From: an uncultured Actinomycetes bacterium
GTDB taxonomy: Bacteria > Actinomycetota > Actinomycetes > Nanopelagicales > Nanopelagicaceae
Assembly (NCBI GenBank): GCA_903907665.1
Contig: CAIVOW010000225.1
Location: 1 to 5,675, forward strand
Direction of reading: 5' to 3'
Length of the DNA: 5,675 bases
Shown: positions 1 to 5,675 of the stretch, piece by piece
Numbering within the stretch: position 1 is the first letter of the stretch
Layout of the letters: each line of letters begins with the position of its first letter
The notes under the pieces: generated by a model
The model's input: the letters and a program-made list of their open reading frames with translations, nothing else
Told to the model about the DNA's origin: nothing
Database searches by the model: none
Program-made: the position numbers and the translations under genes

Positions 1-60
1 AATGAGATTCAGGGGAATGAGATTCAGGGGAATGAGATTCAGGGGAATGAGATTTAGATG
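1..60 (+). repeat. 15-bp tandem repeat (3 exact copies, 1 degenerate)
   Basis: Three perfect head-to-tail copies of aatgagattcagggg occupy 1-15, 16-30 and 31-45. A fourth copy at 46-60 differs at positions 55, 58 and 59 and contains the start codon of the next gene. The unit length is a multiple of three, so copy number changes keep the frame. Two forward frames are open through the array. One reads repeated Asn-Glu-Ile-Gln-Gly and stops at TAG 55-57, directly before the ATG at 58. The other reads repeated Met-Arg-Phe-Arg-Gly and stops at TGA 59-61, overlapping that ATG. The array may therefore be the tail of an upstream gene, which in many actinobacteria would be pyrF, but this cannot be decided here. 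It touches the window edge, so its true length is unknown and an assembly artefact is possible. Confidence 0.9.
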
Positions 61-954
61 AATTCCCCTATCCGGCCGCTACCTCCAAAATTAACAATTG
101 AGGAACGTAGAGCTAATTTGGCCAAAGCCCAATCAGCTCGAACAGACAGAGCTCACATTAAATCCCTCATCCACGCAAATCAGATTTCAATCTTTGACGC
201 AATAAATGATCCGAGGGAATCAATTCAACGGATGAGAGTTCTTGAACTTCTGGAGGCGGTTCCTGGTGTCGGCCCTGCGAGAGCAGAGTTGATTATGGAG
301 AAGAGAAAGATATCTTTTTCGCGTAGAATTGCAGGCTTAGGCCCACATCAACTCAAGTCGCTTCGTAAGGAGGTCGGTATTATGAAGGTCGACCCCAAGC
401 GAGGATCGCTGATCGTGATGTCTGGCCCAGGTGGCGTTGGTAAAAGTACAATCACGCAGTATTTGAAGAACGACCCACGTTTCTGGGTAAGTGTGTCTGC
501 GACAACGAGGGCTCCAAGACCTACTGAGAAAGAAGGAGTCGACTACTTTTTTGTTTCTGAAAGTAAGTTTGATCAAATGATTAGTAAAAATGAATTTCTC
601 GAGTGGGCTGATTTCGCTGGTGCCAGATACGGCACGCCAAGAGAACCCGTTAGTCAATGGCGAGATTTGGGCAAGCATGTGCTTTTGGAAATTGAGATTG
701 ATGGTGCAAGGCAGATCCGTCAAAGCGACAGTGAGGCGAAACTGATATTCATAGCACCGCCATCCTGGGAGGAGCTCGTTAATCGATTGGCTAGCCGTGG
801 AACTGACTCGGTTGAGCGGCGAGAGGCACGGCTGGCGTTGGCCAAGCAGGAAATGGCTGCGGCCGGAGAATTTGACTACACCATCGTAAATGAGCAGGTC
901 GAGCAGGTAGTTTCCCAGATGGTATCCTTTGCAACTGCGACCGAAAGTCTTTAA
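58..954 (+). CDS. gmk: mIHF-type integration host factor / guanylate kinase fusion
   Basis: This single 298-residue frame joins two proteins that are usually separate neighbours. Residues about 12-107 match actinobacterial integration host factor (mIHF/sIHF), a nucleoid-associated DNA-binding protein: an LTxEERRANLAKA-like N-terminal helix, a helix-hairpin-helix PGVG at 69-72, and SRRIAGLG at 88-95. Residues about 109-298 form a full guanylate kinase, which makes GDP from GMP and ATP in the cytoplasm. It has the P-loop GPGGVGKS at 123-130, GMP-binding SATTRAPR at 147-154, Y163, E182 and YGT at 191-193, the EIDGARQIR segment, and the lid region RGTDSVERREARLA. The ATG at 58 directly follows an in-frame stop, so it is the earliest possible start; its ribosome site is weak (AGGGG at 41-45, 12 bases away). 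A second strong start lies inside at 382. Both domain assignments are firm. Whether the cell makes the fusion, free Gmk, or both is open. Confidence 0.92.
   Translation: MNSPIRPLPPKLTIEERRANLAKAQSARTDRAHIKSLIHANQISIFDAINDPRESIQRMRVLELLEAVPGVGPARAELIMEKRKISFSRRIAGLGPHQLKSLRKEVGIMKVDPKRGSLIVMSGPGGVGKSTITQYLKNDPRFWVSVSATTRAPRPTEKEGVDYFFVSESKFDQMISKNEFLEWADFAGARYGTPREPVSQWRDLGKHVLLEIEIDGARQIRQSDSEAKLIFIAPPSWEELVNRLASRGTDSVERREARLALAKQEMAAAGEFDYTIVNEQVEQVVSQMVSFATATESL
367..384 (+). promoter_or_regulatory. Internal Shine-Dalgarno and in-frame ATG for stand-alone Gmk
   Basis: AAGGAGGT at 367-374 is a full anti-16S complement and lies 7 bases before an in-frame ATG at 382-384 (residue 109 of the long frame). 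It is the strongest ribosome binding site in the window. Translation from it would give a 190-residue guanylate kinase starting MKVDPKRGSLIVMSGPGG, a normal length for the family, with the P-loop about 14 residues in. The site lies within the last codons of the mIHF domain, where many actinobacteria have the junction between separate mihF and gmk genes. Use of this start is inferred from sequence only. Confidence 0.7.
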
Positions 955-990
955 AAGGGTTTTAAAAGATAAGTAATAAAGGGGCTAAAT

Positions 991-1263
991 ATGTCAACAA
1001 CTGACGGCATCACAAATCCACCTATCGATGAACTTCTTGATAAGGCCGGATCAAAATATAGCCTCGTGCTGTACGCAGCTAAGCGCGCTCGTCAGATAAA
1101 TGCGTATTACTCACAGCTCGGTGAGGGCCTTCTTGAATATGTCGGTCCGCTAGTAGATACATATGTCCACGAGAAGCCTCTCTCCATCGCTCTGCGCGAG
1201 ATTAATGAGGGTCTACTCACCATCGAAAATCTCGAGCCAAAGAGCACTGAAGCTTCAGCTTAA
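991..1263 (+). CDS. rpoZ: DNA-directed RNA polymerase omega subunit
   Basis: The 90-residue product is the small omega subunit, which binds the beta-prime subunit and helps it fold and assemble into RNA polymerase. The N-terminal [20 protein letters not shown] and the following [13 protein letters not shown] are the conserved helical core of the family. The [16 protein letters not shown] insert and the [10 protein letters not shown] segment are typical of the longer actinobacterial omega, and the 90-residue length fits. The start is supported by AAAGGGG at 978-984, six bases before the ATG. The gene follows the guanylate kinase stop after 36 bases and precedes coaBC by 14, the standard gmk-rpoZ-coaBC arrangement, so co-transcription is likely. 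Nothing in the protein looks unusual. Confidence 0.97.
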   Translation: MSTTDGITNPPIDELLDKAGSKYSLVLYAAKRARQINAYYSQLGEGLLEYVGPLVDTYVHEKPLSIALREINEGLLTIENLEPKSTEASA

Positions 1264-1277
1264 ACGGCCGGTGGGCA

Positions 1278-2489
1278 ATGAACGTCCCTGCTAACAATTT
1301 TTCTCGAGAGCTTATTCTTGGAGTTGGTGGTGGTATTGCTGCTTATAAATCTTGTGAACTTCTGAGGCGCCTTCAAGAACACGGTTTTTTGGTCTCAGTA
1401 ATTCCAACACGTGCGTCACTTAATTTCGTTGGGAAAGCTACGTGGGAAGCTCTGTCGGGGCGAGCAGTACAAGATGATTTATGGAATAACGTTCACGAAG
1501 TACCTCACATTGCCATGGCTAAGAAAGCTGCCGCTATTGTGATTGCTCCTGCCACTGCTGATCTCATAGCAAGAATCGCAACTGGTCGGGCCGATGATTT
1601 CCTCACCAATGTCATTGTGGCTTCAACCGCTCCGTTGATCTTGGTCCCTGCAATGCACTCAGAAATGTGGCTAAATCCGGCAACCGTTGCAAATGTAGAA
1701 ACGCTTCGTAGGCGGGGCGTAACAGTCATTGATCCGGCTTCCGGCAAACTCACGAGTGGAGATGTTGGGATTGGAAGATATCCCGAATCAGATTTGATTA
1801 TTGACTCTGTCGAAAAGGTTTTACATCATAAAGCAGATGCTATTGGTAGAAAAGTTTTGGTTAGTGCTGGTGGGACCCGAGAACCTATTGATCCAGTTCG
1901 TTACATAGGCAATCTATCTTCTGGTAAGCAAGGAATTGCACTAGCGCTCAATGCTGCATCTAGGGGTGCAATAACTACATTAGTGATTGCTAATGCTCCT
2001 GATGTAAAAATAGATGGCGTCGAAGTAATCCACGTTTCCACCGCAGCGCAAATGTTTGCAGCCCTCGATAGGACTTTTGATGAATGTGATGTACTTGTTA
2101 TGGCTGCCGCTGTAGCCGATGCAAGACCCGTAACGGTTGCTACGGAGAAGCTACCTAAGGGCGCTTATACAGAAATTGAACTCGTAGAGAACGTCGATAT
2201 ATTGGCTGCTCTATCAGCACGCCGCGTTGGACAAGTCATTATTGGCTTTGCGGCGCAGACAGGTGCGGACGCAGTTGAAAAGGGGAGCGCAAAGTTAGCG
2301 GCGAAAGGTCTGGATTTCATTTACGTAAATGATGTGAGTAACGGTGAAATCTTCGGTAAAGATGAGACCCAAGGCATCATCATCGATTCACAGGGCAAAA
2401 TAGAGCACATAAACCAAATTTCAAAAGTGACACTCGCAGAACAACTTCTTACAAAAGCTATCGATAAGTTAGGTTATGCCAATGACTAA
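1278..2489 (+). CDS. coaBC: Bifunctional phosphopantothenoylcysteine decarboxylase / phosphopantothenate-cysteine ligase
   Basis: This 403-residue protein carries out two consecutive steps of coenzyme A synthesis: joining cysteine to 4'-phosphopantothenate with CTP, then FMN-dependent decarboxylation to 4'-phosphopantetheine. The N-terminal CoaC flavoprotein domain (about 10-180) has [10 protein letters not shown] at 15-24, the catalytic His77 in PHIAMAKKA, the FMN-contacting APATADL at 90-96, and PAMHSEMW at 124-131, the actinobacterial form of the PxMNxxMW motif. The C-terminal CoaB domain (about 190-395) has [16 protein letters not shown] at 197-212, SSGKQG at 214-219, AAAVAD at 276-281 and Lys291, which aligns with the essential Lys289 of E. 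coli. The position aligned with E. coli Cys158 is Ser160. The start has a modest GGTGGG ribosome site at 1270-1275. The 3' end overlaps metK, suggesting coupled translation. Confidence 0.97.
   Translation: MNVPANNFSRELILGVGGGIAAYKSCELLRRLQEHGFLVSVIPTRASLNFVGKATWEALSGRAVQDDLWNNVHEVPHIAMAKKAAAIVIAPATADLIARIATGRADDFLTNVIVASTAPLILVPAMHSEMWLNPATVANVETLRRRGVTVIDPASGKLTSGDVGIGRYPESDLIIDSVEKVLHHKADAIGRKVLVSAGGTREPIDPVRYIGNLSSGKQGIALALNAASRGAITTLVIANAPDVKIDGVEVIHVSTAAQMFAALDRTFDECDVLVMAAAVADARPVTVATEKLPKGAYTEIELVENVDILAALSARRVGQVIIGFAAQTGADAVEKGSAKLAAKGLDFIYVNDVSNGEIFGKDETQGIIIDSQGKIEHINQISKVTLAEQLLTKAIDKLGYAND
2471..2484 (+). promoter_or_regulatory. metK ribosome binding site and start choice
   Basis: Two in-frame ATGs, at 2476 and 2482, could start metK. 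AGGT at 2471-2474 is one base from the first but seven bases from the second, a normal spacing. The second start also gives the usual [16 protein letters not shown]-terminus. The site lies inside the last codons of coaBC, whose TAA is 2487-2489, so a ribosome finishing coaBC would pass directly over it. Confidence 0.65.
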
Positions 2490-3675
2490 ACGCTTGTTTA
2501 CATCTGAATCCGTGACAGAGGGACATCCCGACAAGATGGCGGACCAGATTTCGGATGCAATTTTGGATTCGCTACTGAGTCAAGATTCCAAAAGTCGAGT
2601 TGCCGTTGAGACACTGATTACCACCGGTCAGGTACACGTTGCTGGTGAAGTGACAACAAATGGATATGCAGATGTGATGTCAATTGTTCGCGACACAGTT
2701 TTGGCCATCGGCTATGACTCCTCTGAAAAAGGATTTGATGGAAACTCTTGTGGTGTTTCACTCTCGATTGGTCAACAGTCACAAGATATAGCGCAAGGCG
2801 TAGATTCGGCATTTGAGAATAGAGTCTCTTCATCCGTAGATCCCCTTGATTTACAAGGCGCTGGCGACCAGGGCCTTATGTTTGGATATGCCTGCGATGA
2901 CACTCCAGAATTAATGCCACTACCTATCCATTTAGCGCATCAGCTATCAATGAAATTAGCAGAAGTACGTAAGTCTGGCGCTTTGGCTTATCTTCGGCCA
3001 GACGGTAAGACGCAAGTAACCATTGAATACGATGGAGATCGCGCGGTTGCACTTAATACAGTTGTTATTTCTTCTCAACATTCTGCGGATGTAGATCTTG
3101 AGAAAACACTAGCTCCTGACATACGTCGATTGGTCATTGATCCAATAATTGGCGATCTTAGGATCAGTACTGCGGATGTGCGAACTTTGATTAATCCAAC
3201 AGGTCGATTCGTCATCGGTGGACCTATGGGGGATGCTGGGCTGACCGGACGTAAAATTATCGTCGACTCTTACGGCGGCATGGCACGACATGGTGGCGGG
3301 GCATTCTCTGGAAAAGATCCTTCCAAGGTAGATCGCTCAGCGGCTTATGCAATGCGCTGGGTCGCTAAAAACGTTGTTGCTGCGGGGTTAGCCTCTCGTT
3401 GCGAAGTTCAGGTGGCTTACGCGATTGGTAAAGCTCAGCCAGTTGGTCTATTTGTCGAATGTTTTGGCACTGAGAAAGTTCCAGTACTGCAAATTGAATC
3501 AGCAATCGAACAAGTTTTTGATTTACGGCCAGCAGCAATCATTCGAGATCTGAATTTGTTGCGCCCAATTTATTCAAAAACAAGTAGTTACGGTCACTTC
3601 GGTCGCGAGCTGCCAGAATTCGGTTGGGAAAAGAAGGACCGCGCAGCCGCTCTTCAGTCCGCTGTCAAAGGCTAA
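2482..3675 (+). CDS. metK: S-adenosylmethionine synthase (methionine adenosyltransferase)
   Basis: The product makes S-adenosylmethionine, the main methyl donor, from methionine and ATP; the family works as a cytoplasmic tetramer needing Mg2+ and K+. Counting from the ATG at 2482 it has 397 residues, close to typical. All three domains are present and full length. GHPDK at residues 14-18 carries the catalytic His and metal-binding Asp. GAGDQG at 126-131, [13 protein letters not shown] at 246-258 (Arg257, Lys258), and [10 protein letters not shown] at 277-286 (Lys278, Lys282) are the ATP, phosphate and methionine contacts. The Met in GGPMGD, where E. coli has Gln, is common in actinobacteria. 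I chose 2482 over the in-frame ATG at 2476 because of ribosome-site spacing, so the gene overlaps coaBC by 8 bases (14 from the other start). No SAM-responsive riboswitch is possible upstream because coaBC fills that space. Confidence 0.97.
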   Translation: MTKRLFTSESVTEGHPDKMADQISDAILDSLLSQDSKSRVAVETLITTGQVHVAGEVTTNGYADVMSIVRDTVLAIGYDSSEKGFDGNSCGVSLSIGQQSQDIAQGVDSAFENRVSSSVDPLDLQGAGDQGLMFGYACDDTPELMPLPIHLAHQLSMKLAEVRKSGALAYLRPDGKTQVTIEYDGDRAVALNTVVISSQHSADVDLEKTLAPDIRRLVIDPIIGDLRISTADVRTLINPTGRFVIGGPMGDAGLTGRKIIVDSYGGMARHGGGAFSGKDPSKVDRSAAYAMRWVAKNVVAAGLASRCEVQVAYAIGKAQPVGLFVECFGTEKVPVLQIESAIEQVFDLRPAAIIRDLNLLRPIYSKTSSYGHFGRELPEFGWEKKDRAAALQSAVKG

Positions 3676-3681
3676 ATAACC

Positions 3682-5508
3682 GTGGCTCACGTGAAGCCAC
3701 TTAAGCTTCGCTCAGAAGCGGTTGCTCCTAAAAAGATTCTTGCAAAGGGAGTCAACGTTGCTTACGTGGTTGTTGATACCAAAGTGTTTCATTTGGATGA
3801 GCCGTATTCATATTTGATTTCGGCGCAAATTGCGAGCGACATTGCAGTTGGATCTATAGTAAAAGTCCCTTTTGGACGCAGCTTTACAGAAGGCGTGGTT
3901 ATCTCTCTTAAAGAGGGAGCCAGTACGGCCGGTTTAAAGTTCATTGATTCTTTGATATCCAAATCATCAGTCCTCACTCCGGGCCAAATTGAGTTCTTCG
4001 GGGAAATATCCAACCGATATGGTGCTCCGCTTTGGGATATTTTCAGACTAGCCGTGCCTGCATATAGCAAGGCAGGGGAGAAAGTCGATAAGACAGCGAT
4101 AAAGGTGGCCGGTGATTCCACCCAACAAGTCGAGCGAGTAGCCATTACTTTGAAGCAAGGCTCATCTCTCACTTTGATCCTTAAAGAATTAACGGATTCA
4201 CCTTCCAGTGGTAAGACGCTCGTAATCGTGCCAGATGAAAAGACTCTTGATTCACTGCGCGAATTAGAGGCGACTTTTATGTCGGGTACGGCTGGGAAAA
4301 GTGTGCGCTTTGCAAACTATCTTGCCGCTTCGCGCGCAAATTCCGGGCTGTTTATCGGACTTCGTAGTGCAATATTTATCGACCTCTCAACAGATGATCG
4401 CCTCGTAGTCGTAGATGACTCAGATGAGAATTTATACGAAAAGCATATGCCAACATTTAATGTAAGAGATTTAGCCCTTATGCGCGCGCAGAAGCATTCG
4501 ACATATTTCATAAGCTCTTCCCACTCGCTAGAAATAGAGAGGCTCATTGAGATTGGATGGCTAACAGAACGAAGTATTGGTCAATCTAGACGCCAGGTAG
4601 TCACGGATGCCCCTGAGAAGGTTCATGGAATCATTGCCGAAGGACTAAAGAAGGGCTCCGTTTTACTGATCCACGCTAATTCTGGATATGTAAAGAGTTT
4701 TACTTGCAATCACTGTAAGAATCTAGCGTTGTGTGAATGTGGTGAACGTTTAATTCTAGATAGAAGCGGAAGAGGAACATCTTGCCCGCTTTGTGGAAAG
4801 ATAAAAGATACATGGGAGTGCACATTTTGCGAGCGCTCAATTGCGCAATCTCTCTCTAGGGGAGTTGAAAAACGTGCAGAAGATTATGCGCGATCATTTC
4901 CTCACGTGCGCGTGTTTTTCTCATCTGGGACAAGTGCAGTCACGAAACTTCCAGATGAGAGAACCTTAGTTATCTCAACTCCAGGTATGGAGCCAGATGG
5001 TGAGTATGCAGCCGTACTACTGATGGACGGTGAACAAATTTTTGGCAGAACTGGCTTACGTAGCGATGAGCAAGGCCAATTACGCTGGACCAAGGCCCTC
5101 AATAAACTTGGTAATAATGGATTGTTGTACATATCTCTTTCTTCAGATCATCCAGTTTCGCAATCAATTATTCGTGGTTCATTTTCAAGAATGCATCTTT
5201 CTGAAATCTCCCAAAGAGCGTCGGCACTCTTACCGCCACTCTTTCGATTGGTTTCAATTGAGGGCGATTCCTCAGAGACGGCTCAAGTAGCTTCCGCCTT
5301 GGACGAGGCCATTGCGCAGGGACTCATCACTACGATTGGACCTTTGGATTTGCCACGTACATCAAAATCTAAGTCCCGGCTTATCATCAAATTTGACGTT
5401 TCATTAGGGAGCCACATTGTGCGAATGATTTATGACATTAATCGAGTTCGCAGCTTGCAGGGTCTTAAAGTCCTTCGAGTGGCCGTCGATCCATACGATT
5501 TCATCTAG
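3682..5508 (+). CDS. priA: Probable replication restart protein PriA (primosomal protein N'), helicase motifs degenerate
   Basis: This 608-residue protein is the actinobacterial form of PriA, which in other bacteria recognises stalled forks and reloads the replisome. After a basic N-terminal extension, residues about 26-125 (from NVAYVVVDTKVFHLDEPYSY) form the DNA 3'-end-binding domain. The helicase core is reduced. There is no Walker A GSGKT at the expected place; the LVIVPDE strand at 180-186 matches the segment after it. The DEEH position reads DDSDE (245-249), and the GTQM and QVAGRAGR motifs of E. coli are not recognisable near 432-470. Eight cysteines (342, 345, 351, 353, 368, 371, 380, 383) keep the double zinc-binding insert. 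DNA binding without helicase activity is therefore likely, as generally noted for actinobacterial PriA. The start is GTG, with AAAGG at 3667-3671; metK ends 6 bases before it. It is shorter than E. coli PriA (732). Confidence 0.9.
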   Translation: MAHVKPLKLRSEAVAPKKILAKGVNVAYVVVDTKVFHLDEPYSYLISAQIASDIAVGSIVKVPFGRSFTEGVVISLKEGASTAGLKFIDSLISKSSVLTPGQIEFFGEISNRYGAPLWDIFRLAVPAYSKAGEKVDKTAIKVAGDSTQQVERVAITLKQGSSLTLILKELTDSPSSGKTLVIVPDEKTLDSLRELEATFMSGTAGKSVRFANYLAASRANSGLFIGLRSAIFIDLSTDDRLVVVDDSDENLYEKHMPTFNVRDLALMRAQKHSTYFISSSHSLEIERLIEIGWLTERSIGQSRRQVVTDAPEKVHGIIAEGLKKGSVLLIHANSGYVKSFTCNHCKNLALCECGERLILDRSGRGTSCPLCGKIKDTWECTFCERSIAQSLSRGVEKRAEDYARSFPHVRVFFSSGTSAVTKLPDERTLVISTPGMEPDGEYAAVLLMDGEQIFGRTGLRSDEQGQLRWTKALNKLGNNGLLYISLSSDHPVSQSIIRGSFSRMHLSEISQRASALLPPLFRLVSIEGDSSETAQVASALDEAIAQGLITTIGPLDLPRTSKSKSRLIIKFDVSLGSHIVRMIYDINRVRSLQGLKVLRVAVDPYDFI

Positions 5509-5517
5509 AATTAGCCT

Positions 5518-5675
5518 ATGTCGATTAAAGCGATTCGCTACTTCGGGGACCCGGTGCTCACGACTCCCGCCTCACCTGTCACAACTTTCGATAAGGAGCT
5601 GCGAACTCTAATCGCCGACTTAGTGGAGACGATGCAGAACGCCCCGGGCGCTGGTCTTGCTGCGCCACAAATAGG
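5518..5675 (+). CDS. def: Peptide deformylase, N-terminal part (cut by window end)
   Basis: The first 52 codons of a peptide deformylase are present. The enzyme removes the formyl group from the initiator methionine of new proteins and uses a bound metal, usually iron. The N-terminus MSIKAIRYFGDPVLTTPA is the usual family opening (I-R-x-x-G-D-P-V-L). Residues 44-52 read GAGLAAPQI, the first catalytic motif GxGLAAPQ, with Gln51 as the conserved active-site glutamine. The metal-binding motifs EGCLS and HExxH would lie beyond the window. The ATG at 5518 is 9 bases after the priA stop and has no strong ribosome site, so coupling to priA is plausible. In many actinobacteria def is followed by fmt, the opposite reaction partner. 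Confidence 0.95.
   Translation, partial: MSIKAIRYFGDPVLTTPASPVTTFDKELRTLIADLVETMQNAPGAGLAAPQI

Noticed and set aside
2..61. Repeated Met-Arg-Phe-Arg-Gly frame through the tandem repeat as a leader peptide for the operon.
   Set aside because: The frame is open only because the repeat unit is open, a second frame is open too, and no upstream ribosome site is visible at the window edge.
337..723. Open reading frame of 128 codons on the - strand inside gmk.
   Set aside because: It lies opposite strongly conserved guanylate kinase codons and its translation has no recognisable domain. It is a shadow frame.
929..957. TTGCAA at 929-934 and TAAAAG at 952-957, 17 bases apart, as a promoter for rpoZ.
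   Set aside because: The -10 match is poor and the pair spans the end of gmk. Such partial matches are expected by chance.
950..966. Inverted repeat TTTAAAA-GGG-TTTTAAA at the end of gmk, a possible terminator hairpin.
   Set aside because: The 7-bp stem is entirely A-T, there is no following T-tract, and rpoZ starts 25 bases later. It is probably chance in an A+T-rich gap.
3789..4172. Open reading frame of 127 codons on the - strand inside priA, with shorter ones at 4317-4547 and 4902-5132.
   Set aside because: All lie opposite priA codons, show no family features or ribosome sites, and are best explained as shadows.
4201..4219. SSGKT in PriA (residues 175-179) as a surviving Walker A motif.
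   Set aside because: It is directly followed by the LVIVPDE strand, which aligns with E. coli PriA sequence after the Walker A helix. It lacks the GxxGxGKT pattern and is in the wrong place.
5030..5290. Forward frame of 86 codons inside the 3' part of priA.
   Set aside because: It is out of frame with a well-supported gene and its translation looks like random sequence.

Overview
The window is a compact, co-directional housekeeping block on the + strand of a free-living actinobacterium. Base composition is moderate to low in G+C (mid-to-upper 40s percent by eye). The gene order, an mIHF-type integration host factor joined to gmk, then rpoZ, coaBC, metK, priA and def, is a familiar actinobacterial order. 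The protein signatures agree: an mIHF domain, the PAMHxEMW motif in CoaC, an actinobacterial omega subunit, [13 protein letters not shown] in MetK, and a PriA that has lost its helicase motifs. Low G+C, very short intergenic gaps and overlapping genes suggest a streamlined aquatic lineage such as the freshwater acI group (Nanopelagicales). That placement is inference from style, not a database match.

Layout: 1-60 holds three exact copies and one degenerate copy of a 15-bp tandem repeat that runs to the first start codon. 58-954 is one continuous reading frame encoding an mIHF DNA-binding domain followed by a complete guanylate kinase. 991-1263 is rpoZ, 1278-2489 is coaBC, 2482-3675 is metK (overlapping the coaBC end), 3682-5508 is priA, and 5518 to the window end is the beginning of def. 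Gaps between genes are 36, 14, -8, 6 and 9 bases. No stretch longer than 60 bases lacks a gene, and I see no convincing terminator or internal promoter, so the block reads as one operon.

The genes supply core functions: nucleoid architecture and GMP phosphorylation, RNA polymerase assembly, coenzyme A synthesis, S-adenosylmethionine synthesis, replication restart, and N-terminal deformylation of new proteins.

The most interesting point is the mIHF-Gmk junction. The reading frame is fused, but a perfect Shine-Dalgarno sequence and an in-frame ATG lie inside it exactly where a separate gmk would start. In the alternative frame that ATG overlaps a TGA as ATGA. The locus may make both a fusion and a free Gmk, or the fusion may come from a one-base indel, real or from sequencing. 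I see no mobile element, CRISPR array, RNA gene or clearly new multi-gene system.
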